A stretch of 64,000 nt of DNA from Lysobacterales bacterium. Its GTDB lineage: Bacteria; Pseudomonadota; Gammaproteobacteria; Xanthomonadales; Xanthomonadaceae. Below the pieces are notes generated by a model. That model was not told the origin of the DNA and did no database searches. It saw only the letters and a program-made list of their open reading frames with translations. The position numbers were made by a program, and so were the translations under genes. The stretch is from positions 1 through 64,000 of the forward strand of contig JAFLDZ010000001.1 in the NCBI GenBank assembly GCA_017302135.1, written 5' to 3'. The first letter of the stretch is position 1; every line of letters starts with the position of its first letter. This document shows positions 16,937 to 25,128 of this stretch, in pieces.

Positions 16937-17892
16937 CACGCCACCAGCTTCATCACTTCGTCCCAAGCCCGCTGCTTGAGCTGCGCGCCGGGACCGAACC
17001 ACGCCGCGTCTCGACGGTGGTCCTCGCTGCGTGCCCGGCGATGGTGATCGACATACTCAGTCACGCTGTTCAGCAACCCCCATGCCGTGCCACGACTGGA
17101 AGCCAGCAGTGCACCCTTGCCGCCGCCCTCGTACAGCGAACGAACATTGGCCAGCGCCTGTTCGTTGACCACCATCGCCTTGTTCTCCTGCGATTGGTAG
17201 GTCAGTACGCGACGCAGCAGGCCTTCCACCGAATCCGGGTCCACCGGACACTCGACCAGCGCTTTCATACGGGCGACGAAGCCATCCCACGAGGACACGG
17301 TGATGCCCAGCTGGCGCTTGACCGCATCCATGTCGAACTGCGAACGGTGCGACACCTTCACCGCGCCGCTGGATTCCCCCAGGGCAATCTTCAGCGTGTT
17401 GTTGCAGACCACCCGGACCGAGGTGAACTGCGCCGTGGTCGCCAAACTGCCATCGCAGGCGGTAGCCAGCAACAAGTACCCCTCCACTTTGTCCCTGCCC
17501 TTCAGTGTCGTGCTCTGGCCGGTACGAGCCAGCGCCCAGAACTTGCGGCCTTCACGCAGCACACCCGCCGTTTCCAGCTCGAAACCGTTGTACTGGGTCA
17601 GGTCGCGGTAGAACTCCAGCACTTCCTCCGGCTGGACCACCTGGAAGCGCTTGGACACCACCGCCAAAGGGGATTTGGTGTCGGAACGGTACAAGACCTT
17701 GTTCTCGGGGAACGCTTCAATCGCGCCGATGCCATGGTTGCCGGTGATGAAACGGACTGCGGACTCCTCGATCTGCCAGTCCATGCCCGCCTGCTGCTTC
17801 CAGACCTCAATCGGCTGTTGCGGGGCCAGTTTGTTGCCAAGACCATGCCACGGCTTTTCACCGGCGTAGGCCATCGTTTGTACCAAGTGCAT
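16936..17892 (-). CDS. DUF932 (phage/plasmid-like) protein
   Basis: The 318-residue protein begins M-H-L-V-Q-T-M-A and shows the DUF932 signature: P-W-H-G-L-G near residue 15, D-W-Q-I-E-E-S-A-V, then R-V-V-C-N-N-T-L near residue 176. Members occur in phages, plasmids and ICEs, often beside RadC-like and YqaJ genes as here. Their function is unknown. The start at 17892 has GAGGAAG 7 bases upstream; a start nine codons earlier is possible but lacks a site. Confidence 0.85.
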   Translation of the reverse strand: MHLVQTMAYAGEKPWHGLGNKLAPQQPIEVWKQQAGMDWQIEESAVRFITGNHGIGAIEAFPENKVLYRSDTKSPLAVVSKRFQVVQPEEVLEFYRDLTQYNGFELETAGVLREGRKFWALARTGQSTTLKGRDKVEGYLLLATACDGSLATTAQFTSVRVVCNNTLKIALGESSGAVKVSHRSQFDMDAVKRQLGITVSSWDGFVARMKALVECPVDPDSVEGLLRRVLTYQSQENKAMVVNEQALANVRSLYEGGGKGALLASSRGTAWGLLNSVTEYVDHHRRARSEDHRRDAAWFGPGAQLKQRAWDEVMKLVA

Positions 17893-17922
17893 GAGTTCTT
17901 CCTCGTAAGTGGACGGCATAAA

Positions 17923-17960
17923 CGCACAAGGCCCGGAGAGTCCGGGCCTTGTGTGCGTTC
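17923..17960 (-). terminator. Long GC-rich hairpin downstream of the 34-residue gene
   Basis: A long dyad CGCACAAGGCCCGGA / TCCGGGCCTTGTG(T)GCG lies between the 34-residue gene and DUF932, with a three-base loop and TTTAT after it on the minus strand. It may be a terminator or an attenuator controlling entry of transcription into DUF932. Confidence 0.65.
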
Positions 17961-17976
17961 CGTCATGGCGGATAGA

Positions 17977-18081
17977 TCAGGGGAATTTCGAGGTGCAGCC
18001 TGTGCATTTCGCGATACCTACCAATAATGCGGCGGTCACCACGAGGATGCAGGTCAAGACGTCGGTCTTCTGCGGGATCAT
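17977..18081 (-). CDS. Small Cys-containing membrane protein, 34 residues
   Basis: A 34-codon frame begins M-I-P-Q-K-T-D-V-L-T and has a hydrophobic stretch C-I-L-V-V-T-A-A-L-L-V-G-I-A followed by K-C-T-G-C-T-S-K-F-P. A GGAG ribosome site lies about 8 bases before the ATG. One membrane span with a C-x-x-C tail is seen. It is the first gene of the leftward module, is followed directly by a strong hairpin, and is probably a real small gene of unknown role. Confidence 0.55.
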   Translation of the reverse strand: MIPQKTDVLTCILVVTAALLVGIAKCTGCTSKFP

Positions 18082-18287
18082 TCCTAAACTCCCTGGGAGC
18101 GCATCGGTGCGGAACGCTCTCACGCGAGGCCAGTCGCTACCGGTCTCATAAGGGTGGTATGTATCTGAAATTCTTTTGATTCTAGGGCGGTGGCGTTACA
18201 CCGACTTAGCCACGCGCCACTAGTCGCAGACCTAAAGGTATTTTCTCACTGCTGTTCACTGTTCCTGCACCACCGCGTGGCAACAGC

Positions 18288-18899
18288 TCATGCGAGCGTG
18301 GGATAACGCTCACGCCAAACACGGGCACTTGCTTCGTTCGCCTTGGCTGCACGCTCCACTATTGTCGCTCGGCTGGAATTCGGCTCTCCTCCCAGAGCTT
18401 CCGGGTTCGCCTTCTGCACGATTTCACGTCGCGCGCTCTCAATCGTGGACCAGGGGGCGGAGCTACTGACCTTCAGAAAACGATATGCCGCTTCAATTGT
18501 CAGAGTCGGATTAGGCCCATCCATTGATACTTGCGCGGGCGCCTGTCTAGCAGGGATCGGTGGTTCAGACGCGGCTTGAACAACCACGGCTGGGCGCGGC
18601 CGGTTCTGAGGTGCCGCTGTTGCTGTGATGGGCACGCTCGGCTCCGCGGGGATTCCCGGTAGCAGCGTTAGTTGCGTGGTCTGTTCCCTCATTTGAGGAT
18701 TTGCCGCATCAGTAAGCACTTCGCCCTGCGCATTGAGTGACGACTGCACGGCGGCGAGCAGCGATGAGGCGCGAGCTGTGCTTCGGCAAGCCAGCTCGTC
18801 GACTAGGCGTCGCAATGTTTTAGCATCGCCTGCCGAGTTCTTGAACAGTTGCTCCAAATGCTCGATCCCCTTGGTCATCAACGGCCTGTACATGGTCAT
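18288..18899 (-). CDS. Protein with C-terminal J-domain-like segment
   Basis: The 203-residue protein has a helical N-terminus (about 1-60), a Pro/Ala-rich linker (about 80-125) and a C-terminal segment, A-Y-R-F-L-K-V-S-S-S-A-P-W-S-T-I, continuing R-R-E-I-V-Q-K-A-N-P-E-A. This resembles the first helices of a DnaJ domain, but the H-P-D tripeptide reads N-P-E, so a chaperone-activating role is doubtful. Its ATG overlaps the helicase stop (ATGA), and it is the last gene of a three-gene operon. I infer that it is an accessory subunit of the helicase-nuclease. Confidence 0.6.
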   Translation of the reverse strand: MTMYRPLMTKGIEHLEQLFKNSAGDAKTLRRLVDELACRSTARASSLLAAVQSSLNAQGEVLTDAANPQMREQTTQLTLLPGIPAEPSVPITATAAPQNRPRPAVVVQAASEPPIPARQAPAQVSMDGPNPTLTIEAAYRFLKVSSSAPWSTIESARREIVQKANPEALGGEPNSSRATIVERAAKANEASARVWRERYPTLA

Positions 18900-21800
18900 G
18901 CGACCTCCATCGCATCGTCGGATTTCAGGTCGATCTCGGGTTGGGCCCCCGGCATTGCGTCGTCTGGTTCATCCACACCTTCAACATTCAGTGGGTCGAC
19001 CTCCTTGTAAGCCACCCAGGACGATGCATCAATCGTGTCTGCGCCGATAGGCTCGATGCCCAAGTACGCGAGAGTCGAAAAGAGATCGTCCAGAACTTCC
19101 TGCCTGCGGCGAACGAAGCTCGATCCGAAGCACCGCCAGAATGTCCACCCGGCACGCTCAAGCACGCGCTGGCGTTGCATGTCATCGCGCCACTGCTCAG
19201 GCCCGTGGTACTTATCCCCATCGCATTCGATCGCAAGTCGCCGGCCTTCGCTGCCTTCCACAACGAAGTCGATGCGGAACCCACCTGATCGCACTTGCGG
19301 CGTTACGCGATAGCCGCGCTTGGTGAGCTCGTCGAACATGTCGTGTTCGAATGGCGATTCGCATAGCGCCTTGAGATCTGCCACCTTGCGCGCATCCTGG
19401 CGGAAGGGTTGCTTGAAGTGCTGCAGAACGAGACTATTGAGCGAATTGTCCCGCAACTCAGATTCGAGCAACGAGCGGAACAGGATCATCCTGTCGCGTG
19501 CCCTGGAAAGCGCAACATTAAATCGCTGCTCCATGCCAGCCACGGTATTTACCGCACGATCACCATGGCCCAGCACCATGGATACCAGCATGATGTCGCG
19601 TTCCCTGCCTTGAAACACGGGCGGCGCGCCAATCGCAATCTCGCGCTCCAGGATGTCGAGTTGTGACACCTGCTGGTTGATCAACGTGGTGATCCGCGCA
19701 GCCTGGTGATGACCGAGCAACGTCACGACGCCGATGCTCCTACCCACCAAGCCTGGGTCGACGAGGATCGACTGGATCTCCTGGACCACAGCTTGGGCTT
19801 CGGCTTCATTCACCTCGCGGGCGTTGCGGACGCCCCCCTTCACGAATACGTCGATCAATGGAGGATCAAGGCGCTCGTTGGCCCTTGGAATGCGCAATGG
19901 CTTTATTTGCCCGCCATAAAAGGTCCGATTCGAGAACTCGATAATCGCGGGCACGGAGCGGAAGTGCTCCTTGAGCATCACAGCATTGCCCGCAAACATG
20001 ACCGACGCTAGGTCATACATCGACTTGTCCGGTGTCATGAGGGCGCCATGAGGCTGTTCGGCCAGGAAACGGTCGCGCAGATCGAGGATCTGCACTTCTG
20101 CAACGCCCACTGCCGAAGGCGATACCTGCTTGTCGTCACCGACGACGAGAAGTGTCTTGCCGCGCATCAACGCCGGTAGCGCCGAGATGTCCGATTGCGA
20201 GGCCTCGTCCACCACGACGAGGTCGAAGAGGCCTAGCTCCGCAGGCAGGGCCTCCGAGACGCGCCAATGGGGAAGCACCCAACAGGGAACCGCCTTGTAG
20301 GCATTCTCCATTGCGTCCCGTGCATCGCGGCGATGACGCCCCGACCGAATACCGGTTCCGGCGCCCAGCGACTGAATGGCGCTGAGGTACTTCTGCAACG
20401 CCTGACGGACGGACTCCGGCGAGTGCATGTATACGCCAAGCCAGGCTTTCTCGGACACCAGCTCTTGGTAAGTGCGTTCGAGATGCGACGTCAGGGACTT
20501 TCGTTCCTTGAAGAGCTTCCGGAGTTGCTCGTGGCCGTCGATGTGCTCAAGCAACGTGGACGCCTGGCGCCACCGCCAGGCCGCGCGCCATGTGTCCGGG
20601 ATTGCTTCGTCGCCGCCTGCCGCCGGAACGGTGCGCAAACGCGCCGCCCACTTTTGTGCGCCTGCGCTGTGGAGGACCAAACAAATCCGCCCGATCTCGT
20701 CTAGCGCAGGACGCAATCTAGCCAATCGATCGAGTTCCGCAAGGAGCTCGCTCCATCGGGATTGCGTATCCGCCTCGTTAGTGCCCGGCTTGCCGATTGT
20801 CTCGTCGAGCAGGGCGTCGGCCTGCTCGACGATACCGCCGGAGTACTCGGAAAGCTTGTTGCGAACGGCAGCCACGCGCTCGGTCGCGTAGACAAGTTTG
20901 TTTCGTTCAACATGGGAGCGGAGACTGGAGATGACGTGTTGGTGCACGCCTTCGTCGCCGGCAGCAATGGCCTCTCCGACGCTGGGCCCGAAGACCTCTT
21001 CCGTGCGCTGCTTCAGCTGAGATTCGAATTCCGTCACCAACCGTCGCGCTTGCATCACGTGAGATGCCCACAGCGAAAGTGAGCGGATAGAGCCATCGGA
21101 ACTATCGGTCGGTGCATCCAACCCCAGTTCGCCGGCCACGGCACACCATCGAGCTGCGATCTTTCGCGACTCGACGCGCCACCGGATCAACTGATCGGCC
21201 AGCGCCCATCCATCCAGCGTGCGAACGGATTCCCCTCCCACGCTGGTTCCGGCCAACTGCTTCCGCGCATGCGCTTTGCCGATCGGCAAGAGGAAGGCCT
21301 TCTGGCCAGCCACCAACCTGCGCAATGCTTCACGGTAGTCATCATCGAGTTCGGCGCCCTCGGGAAGGACGACTGCATGAGCCAGCAAGTTGCGTCTTTC
21401 GTTCTCGAGCGCCTCGACTTCGCCGCACAGTCTGTACACGATGTCGAGGACCGGGTCGCCTGGATCCGCGGCGCGCACTTGATCGACCAGTGTCGTAGTC
21501 CACTCAAGGCCAGCACTCGAGAGTCGTGATCGGATTTCGCTGCGCTCCAGCAAGAAATGTAGAAGCGCACGCGCGCGTTCAAATGTCTTGATTCGCGCGT
21601 CGACCAGTGCAAGGACGTCCCCAGCTGCGATATCCGCCTGGATGTTTCCAACGGTCACGAGATCCTGATGCAGAGAGATTAGTTCCACCGCACTTGGGAG
21701 TTCGGTGGCATGCGGCACTGCATGTTCGAGATATGCAAGACTATCCCCTACATCAAGCCGTAGACGTTTCAGCGTCGCCAGCTCGGCGGCGTCGAACGGC

Positions 21801-23425
21801 AATTCACCATCGGGGCCCGGGGGCAATTCGTCATCGAACCAGGCGTGGGTCGCCGCTTGCGCGACAACGATCTCTGCCAATTCAACCGCGGTCAGGCTCT
21901 GCCCCTGGAAATCGTAGGGGCGCAAATGACATACCGCCGCATCGGCGATCTGGCGGTCGACCATTGCAATCTTTCCATGCAGCCGATTCAGGTCCGCCTC
22001 GGCGGCTGTGATGGCACGTTCGGCACGCGTAGGAGAGTAGCCCGTCACGGTTGCGGCGATCTGCTGGATCGAGCGTTCGAACTGTTTCATCCCATCACGG
22101 TCATTCCCGAGAAGTGCAACGCTCAGCGGTCGGATCTTTTCGGGAAGCTTGTCCTGAAGTACTGCGAGAGCAGATTCTCCCTTGGACGTTACGAGAACAC
22201 GCTTGCCCTGTGCCAGATAGTGACAAATGACGTTTGCAATCGTGTGGGTCTTCCCGGTACCAGGAGGACCTTGCACCACGACTCCATCGTTACATTGGAG
22301 CTTGCCCACGATCGACACTTGCTCGTCGTTGTACGCCATTGGGAAGTAGAGCTCATGGGCATCTGGCGTCGATTCGCTGTTCGAGAGTCCGCGAAAATGA
22401 ATCTCCGGATTAACAGTGACAGTGTCCGCACCACGCGTAACTAACGCGCGGACAACGGGAGGTAGTTCGGTCGCTTTTTCCACCTCATCCTTCAGGCGCT
22501 CAATATCCCGAAGGAGAATGTCAGCTGAGCGCTTCCTCGCGAAGAGCACCCACGCATCGGTCACTTGGAGGTGCTCTGAGGGCTGGGGCAATACCTCACC
22601 TCCCATGCCGGTACGGAAGGTTCCACCAGCGTCGAGGTGCCCCACTGCAGTACGCAGAATTCCTGCAAAAGTGGAATCTTCGAAGGGATTAATGCGATCG
22701 GACGCTGATGTCAGCGCCACTCTCCATGCTGCATCAAGCGGTCTAACTCCGACGACGTCCATAGCCGTATAACAGTCGACTTCTAGTTTCGGATCTAGAT
22801 TTCGGGGGCGAATCTCCAGATCGTACGTTCTAGGATTCAAAGATATTTCGCAGACCTGCGTGATCAGAGGATGGCGCACAGGCGTCGAACATCCCTGTTT
22901 CTTCCAAGTCGCGAAACCAACGCCCCATACGAGTTCGAGAGGGCTTTCCGTTCCATCGGACGCCATCGTCTGATGCAGTTCGAACAGCCGGTTATATAGC
23001 GCCCGCGCCTTGCGTCGCGGGACTTCGGTGACCACCCATGGCGTCCACTGGTTGCCGACGTACCACTCGAAAGAGGTTCTAACCTCTGGGTGGTCGTCAA
23101 GCTTCAGGGAAACAGGATCTCCCCCCGCATTGGGGATCTCGGACCGTAGTTCCAGGTCGCGAGAAGGATCTTTGGGAAAGGTGATCCAAGGACTCAGTAA
23201 GGCGCCCGGTGGGGGCGGCGGGATCTCATCGAGCCGGGGGAGTCGAAGCCAGACGTCATCGCCATCGCTCTGAAGGTTGAAGGCGATATCAGGCAACTGC
23301 AGAAGTTCGTGCTGATGCGCAACGAAGGGCGTACGCGGAACCTCGAATACGGGCTTGAGCTTTAGCTTCTCAAGCTGCTCGAGGTATTCGAGGAGCCGTT
23401 TGACAAGTGCGGCGCCAGGGATCAT
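18896..23425 (-). CDS. Large SF1 (UPF1/COG1112-like) helicase with C-terminal Vsr-like nuclease domain
   Basis: The 1509-residue protein has an unassigned N-terminal region (1-360), then an SF1B helicase split by a long coiled insertion. Walker A is GPPGTGKTHTIANV (about 383-396), Walker B is V-V-V-D-E-A-S-Q-S (about 1066), and G-D-D-K-Q-V-S-P-S follows. Near the C-terminus a PD-(D/E)xK nuclease appears as S-P-F-E-H-D-M-F-D-E-L, R-I-D-F-V-V and A-I-E-C-D-G-D-K-Y-H-G (about 1355-1405), the Vsr/REase_MTES_1575 type seen in defence helicases. It is coupled to a ribbon-helix-helix gene upstream and a J-like gene downstream. A role in restricting foreign DNA or RNA is inferred. It resembles, but is not the same as, the DUF4011-helicase-Vsr defence protein. 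Confidence 0.82.
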   Translation of the reverse strand: MIPGAALVKRLLEYLEQLEKLKLKPVFEVPRTPFVAHQHELLQLPDIAFNLQSDGDDVWLRLPRLDEIPPPPPGALLSPWITFPKDPSRDLELRSEIPNAGGDPVSLKLDDHPEVRTSFEWYVGNQWTPWVVTEVPRRKARALYNRLFELHQTMASDGTESPLELVWGVGFATWKKQGCSTPVRHPLITQVCEISLNPRTYDLEIRPRNLDPKLEVDCYTAMDVVGVRPLDAAWRVALTSASDRINPFEDSTFAGILRTAVGHLDAGGTFRTGMGGEVLPQPSEHLQVTDAWVLFARKRSADILLRDIERLKDEVEKATELPPVVRALVTRGADTVTVNPEIHFRGLSNSESTPDAHELYFPMAYNDEQVSIVGKLQCNDGVVVQGPPGTGKTHTIANVICHYLAQGKRVLVTSKGESALAVLQDKLPEKIRPLSVALLGNDRDGMKQFERSIQQIAATVTGYSPTRAERAITAAEADLNRLHGKIAMVDRQIADAAVCHLRPYDFQGQSLTAVELAEIVVAQAATHAWFDDELPPGPDGELPFDAAELATLKRLRLDVGDSLAYLEHAVPHATELPSAVELISLHQDLVTVGNIQADIAAGDVLALVDARIKTFERARALLHFLLERSEIRSRLSSAGLEWTTTLVDQVRAADPGDPVLDIVYRLCGEVEALENERRNLLAHAVVLPEGAELDDDYREALRRLVAGQKAFLLPIGKAHARKQLAGTSVGGESVRTLDGWALADQLIRWRVESRKIAARWCAVAGELGLDAPTDSSDGSIRSLSLWASHVMQARRLVTEFESQLKQRTEEVFGPSVGEAIAAGDEGVHQHVISSLRSHVERNKLVYATERVAAVRNKLSEYSGGIVEQADALLDETIGKPGTNEADTQSRWSELLAELDRLARLRPALDEIGRICLVLHSAGAQKWAARLRTVPAAGGDEAIPDTWRAAWRWRQASTLLEHIDGHEQLRKLFKERKSLTSHLERTYQELVSEKAWLGVYMHSPESVRQALQKYLSAIQSLGAGTGIRSGRHRRDARDAMENAYKAVPCWVLPHWRVSEALPAELGLFDLVVVDEASQSDISALPALMRGKTLLVVGDDKQVSPSAVGVAEVQILDLRDRFLAEQPHGALMTPDKSMYDLASVMFAGNAVMLKEHFRSVPAIIEFSNRTFYGGQIKPLRIPRANERLDPPLIDVFVKGGVRNAREVNEAEAQAVVQEIQSILVDPGLVGRSIGVVTLLGHHQAARITTLINQQVSQLDILEREIAIGAPPVFQGRERDIMLVSMVLGHGDRAVNTVAGMEQRFNVALSRARDRMILFRSLLESELRDNSLNSLVLQHFKQPFRQDARKVADLKALCESPFEHDMFDELTKRGYRVTPQVRSGGFRIDFVVEGSEGRRLAIECDGDKYHGPEQWRDDMQRQRVLERAGWTFWRCFGSSFVRRRQEVLDDLFSTLAYLGIEPIGADTIDASSWVAYKEVDPLNVEGVDEPDDAMPGAQPEIDLKSDDAMEVA

Positions 23426-23622
23426 GCGTGTGCCTCCGCAGGAGGTGATGCAGTCTCGTTGGCTACGTCCGCTTCAAGGCCTTCGGCCTCGCAATACGCG
23501 AAGAGCAGAGCCTCGAGCATATTGGTCTGGCTTCGATGTTCGCGAGTGGCAGCGGCTTCGAGCAGTGCCTTGAACCGGGCGGATACGCGAAAACTGACCG
23601 ACACGGTCTTTTCAGCAGCCAT
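23422..23622 (-). CDS. Ribbon-helix-helix (CopG/Arc-like) regulator
   Basis: The 66-residue protein has V-S-V-S-F-R-V-S-A-R-F-K-A-L-L-E-A-A-A (residues 7-25), the strand-helix start of a ribbon-helix-helix DNA-binding fold, then a second helix T-N-M-L-E-A-L-L-F-A-Y-C. It is the first gene of the operon and overlaps the helicase start by ATGA. It probably binds the operon promoter. A GGGGG ribosome site precedes the ATG. It could instead be an antitoxin-type partner. Confidence 0.7.
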   Translation of the reverse strand: MAAEKTVSVSFRVSARFKALLEAAATREHRSQTNMLEALLFAYCEAEGLEADVANETASPPAEAHA

Positions 23623-23877
23623 GATTGCCCCCTGTATAGAGGATTACCTTACATGAAATTTCGGCCTGTGGCGTCCCGGGAATTCGGAAGAATGACCTTT
23701 TCTGACGCGATACAGCCAAACGGAGATATTCCGTCGGGCTACGCTAGCTGCCATTAGGGATGCTCGTTGTCTTCTGGTTACCGCCTTCCTCCATTTGGAA
23801 CGCGTAGTTTTACGAGCCGTCGAAGACAAATGGGGTGCCGCCTTGGGTTACCTACGCGCATGCACTAAGCTTGATCC

Positions 23878-25128
23878 ATGCCGCATTTCGTGCACGCCGC
23901 TGACATTCACCTGGATAGGAGCCTGCCGGCGCTACTGGATGGCCGGGCGACACATTCGTTTGCGCTAGCGCCGCGTCTTGCCTTTACCCGTCTAATCGAC
24001 TACGTCATCGAGTCGGATGCGGCGTTCCTGGTCCTGGCGGGCGATGTCTACGACGGCGCATGGAAGGACGTGAGCACGGGTCTGTTCTTCCATCAACAGG
24101 TCGGTCGCTTGAGGTCACGCGGCGTGCCGGTGTACCTGTTGCATGGCAACCACGACGCCGAGTCGGCCATGCCCAAGACGCTGGTGCCGCCCGACAACGT
24201 CTGGCTGTTTTCGACGCGCTCGCCGCAGTCGTTCGAGTTTGAGCCGTTACACATCCACCTGCATGGCCAGAGTTTCGCGCAGGCCGACACACGCGAGAAC
24301 TTGGCGAGCGGATACCCTCGCCCGGTAACTGGCTGCGTGAACATCGGTGTGTTGCATACCGCACTGGCCGGCTCACCGCCACATTCGCCCTACGCGCCGT
24401 GCACGGTGGAGCAGTTGCGGGGGCATGGTTACGACTATTGGGCGCTGGGGCATGTGCATCAACACAAGGTACTCGGTAGCGCGCCGCACATCGTTTTCCC
24501 CGGCAACCTGCAAGCCCTGCACATCAAGGAGCTGGGCGCACGCGGCGCGGTGTCGGTGCCGATTGAAGATGGACGATTGGGTATGCCCGAATTCGTGCCC
24601 CTGGATGTCCTGAGATTCCACGTGCTCGACCTGGACGTGCCAGCGGCAGTCCAGACCCCAGCTACCTTGGTGAGCGAGGTGCGAAAGGCGATTGAATCGG
24701 CGTGCGACGAGGCCGACGGGCGGCACCTAGCCATGCGCGTCGTTTTGCGGCTGGACGCGATGGTGCATCCGTCGCTGTGCCGGTCCAAGGCGATGCTACG
24801 GGACGAGATGGCGGGCGTGTTCGCCCAGTTCGAGGACCAGGTCACGCTGGAAGACACCGAGTTCCACGTCCAGCCGCCAGCGGCAGCGGTTGCGTCGGGC
24901 GATGCCCGCGACGCGATCGCTTCGCTCGACGCCTACTTCGCGCAGGCAGTCCGCGATCCAGCGTTCATGGGGACACTCCGAGAAAACCTGCAAGCGGTGC
25001 TGAGCAAGCGCAAGCCCGTCGAGACGCCCGAGCCGACGTTGCTAGAGCAACTCGCCAACGATGAGTTGGAAGCGGCGATCGGCGACGCCGCCGACCAGCT
25101 GCGCTCCCGGCTTCGGACGATCGATTAA
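23878..25128 (+). CDS. SbcD/YhaO-like DNA-repair metallophosphoesterase
   Basis: The 416-residue protein has the Mre11/SbcD metal motifs in order: A-A-D-I-H-L-D (about residue 8), L-A-G-D-V-Y-D-G (about 54), L-H-G-N-H-D-A-E (about 88) and G-H-V-H-Q-H-K (about 191). These sites bind two manganese ions in nucleases that process DNA ends. The C-terminal half (about 250-416) is a capping or partner-binding part. It overlaps the next gene (TAATG) and so forms an Mre11/Rad50-like pair. It is transcribed away from the helicase-nuclease operon across a 250-base gap. Confidence 0.85.
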   Translation: MPHFVHAADIHLDRSLPALLDGRATHSFALAPRLAFTRLIDYVIESDAAFLVLAGDVYDGAWKDVSTGLFFHQQVGRLRSRGVPVYLLHGNHDAESAMPKTLVPPDNVWLFSTRSPQSFEFEPLHIHLHGQSFAQADTRENLASGYPRPVTGCVNIGVLHTALAGSPPHSPYAPCTVEQLRGHGYDYWALGHVHQHKVLGSAPHIVFPGNLQALHIKELGARGAVSVPIEDGRLGMPEFVPLDVLRFHVLDLDVPAAVQTPATLVSEVRKAIESACDEADGRHLAMRVVLRLDAMVHPSLCRSKAMLRDEMAGVFAQFEDQVTLEDTEFHVQPPAAAVASGDARDAIASLDAYFAQAVRDPAFMGTLRENLQAVLSKRKPVETPEPTLLEQLANDELEAAIGDAADQLRSRLRTID

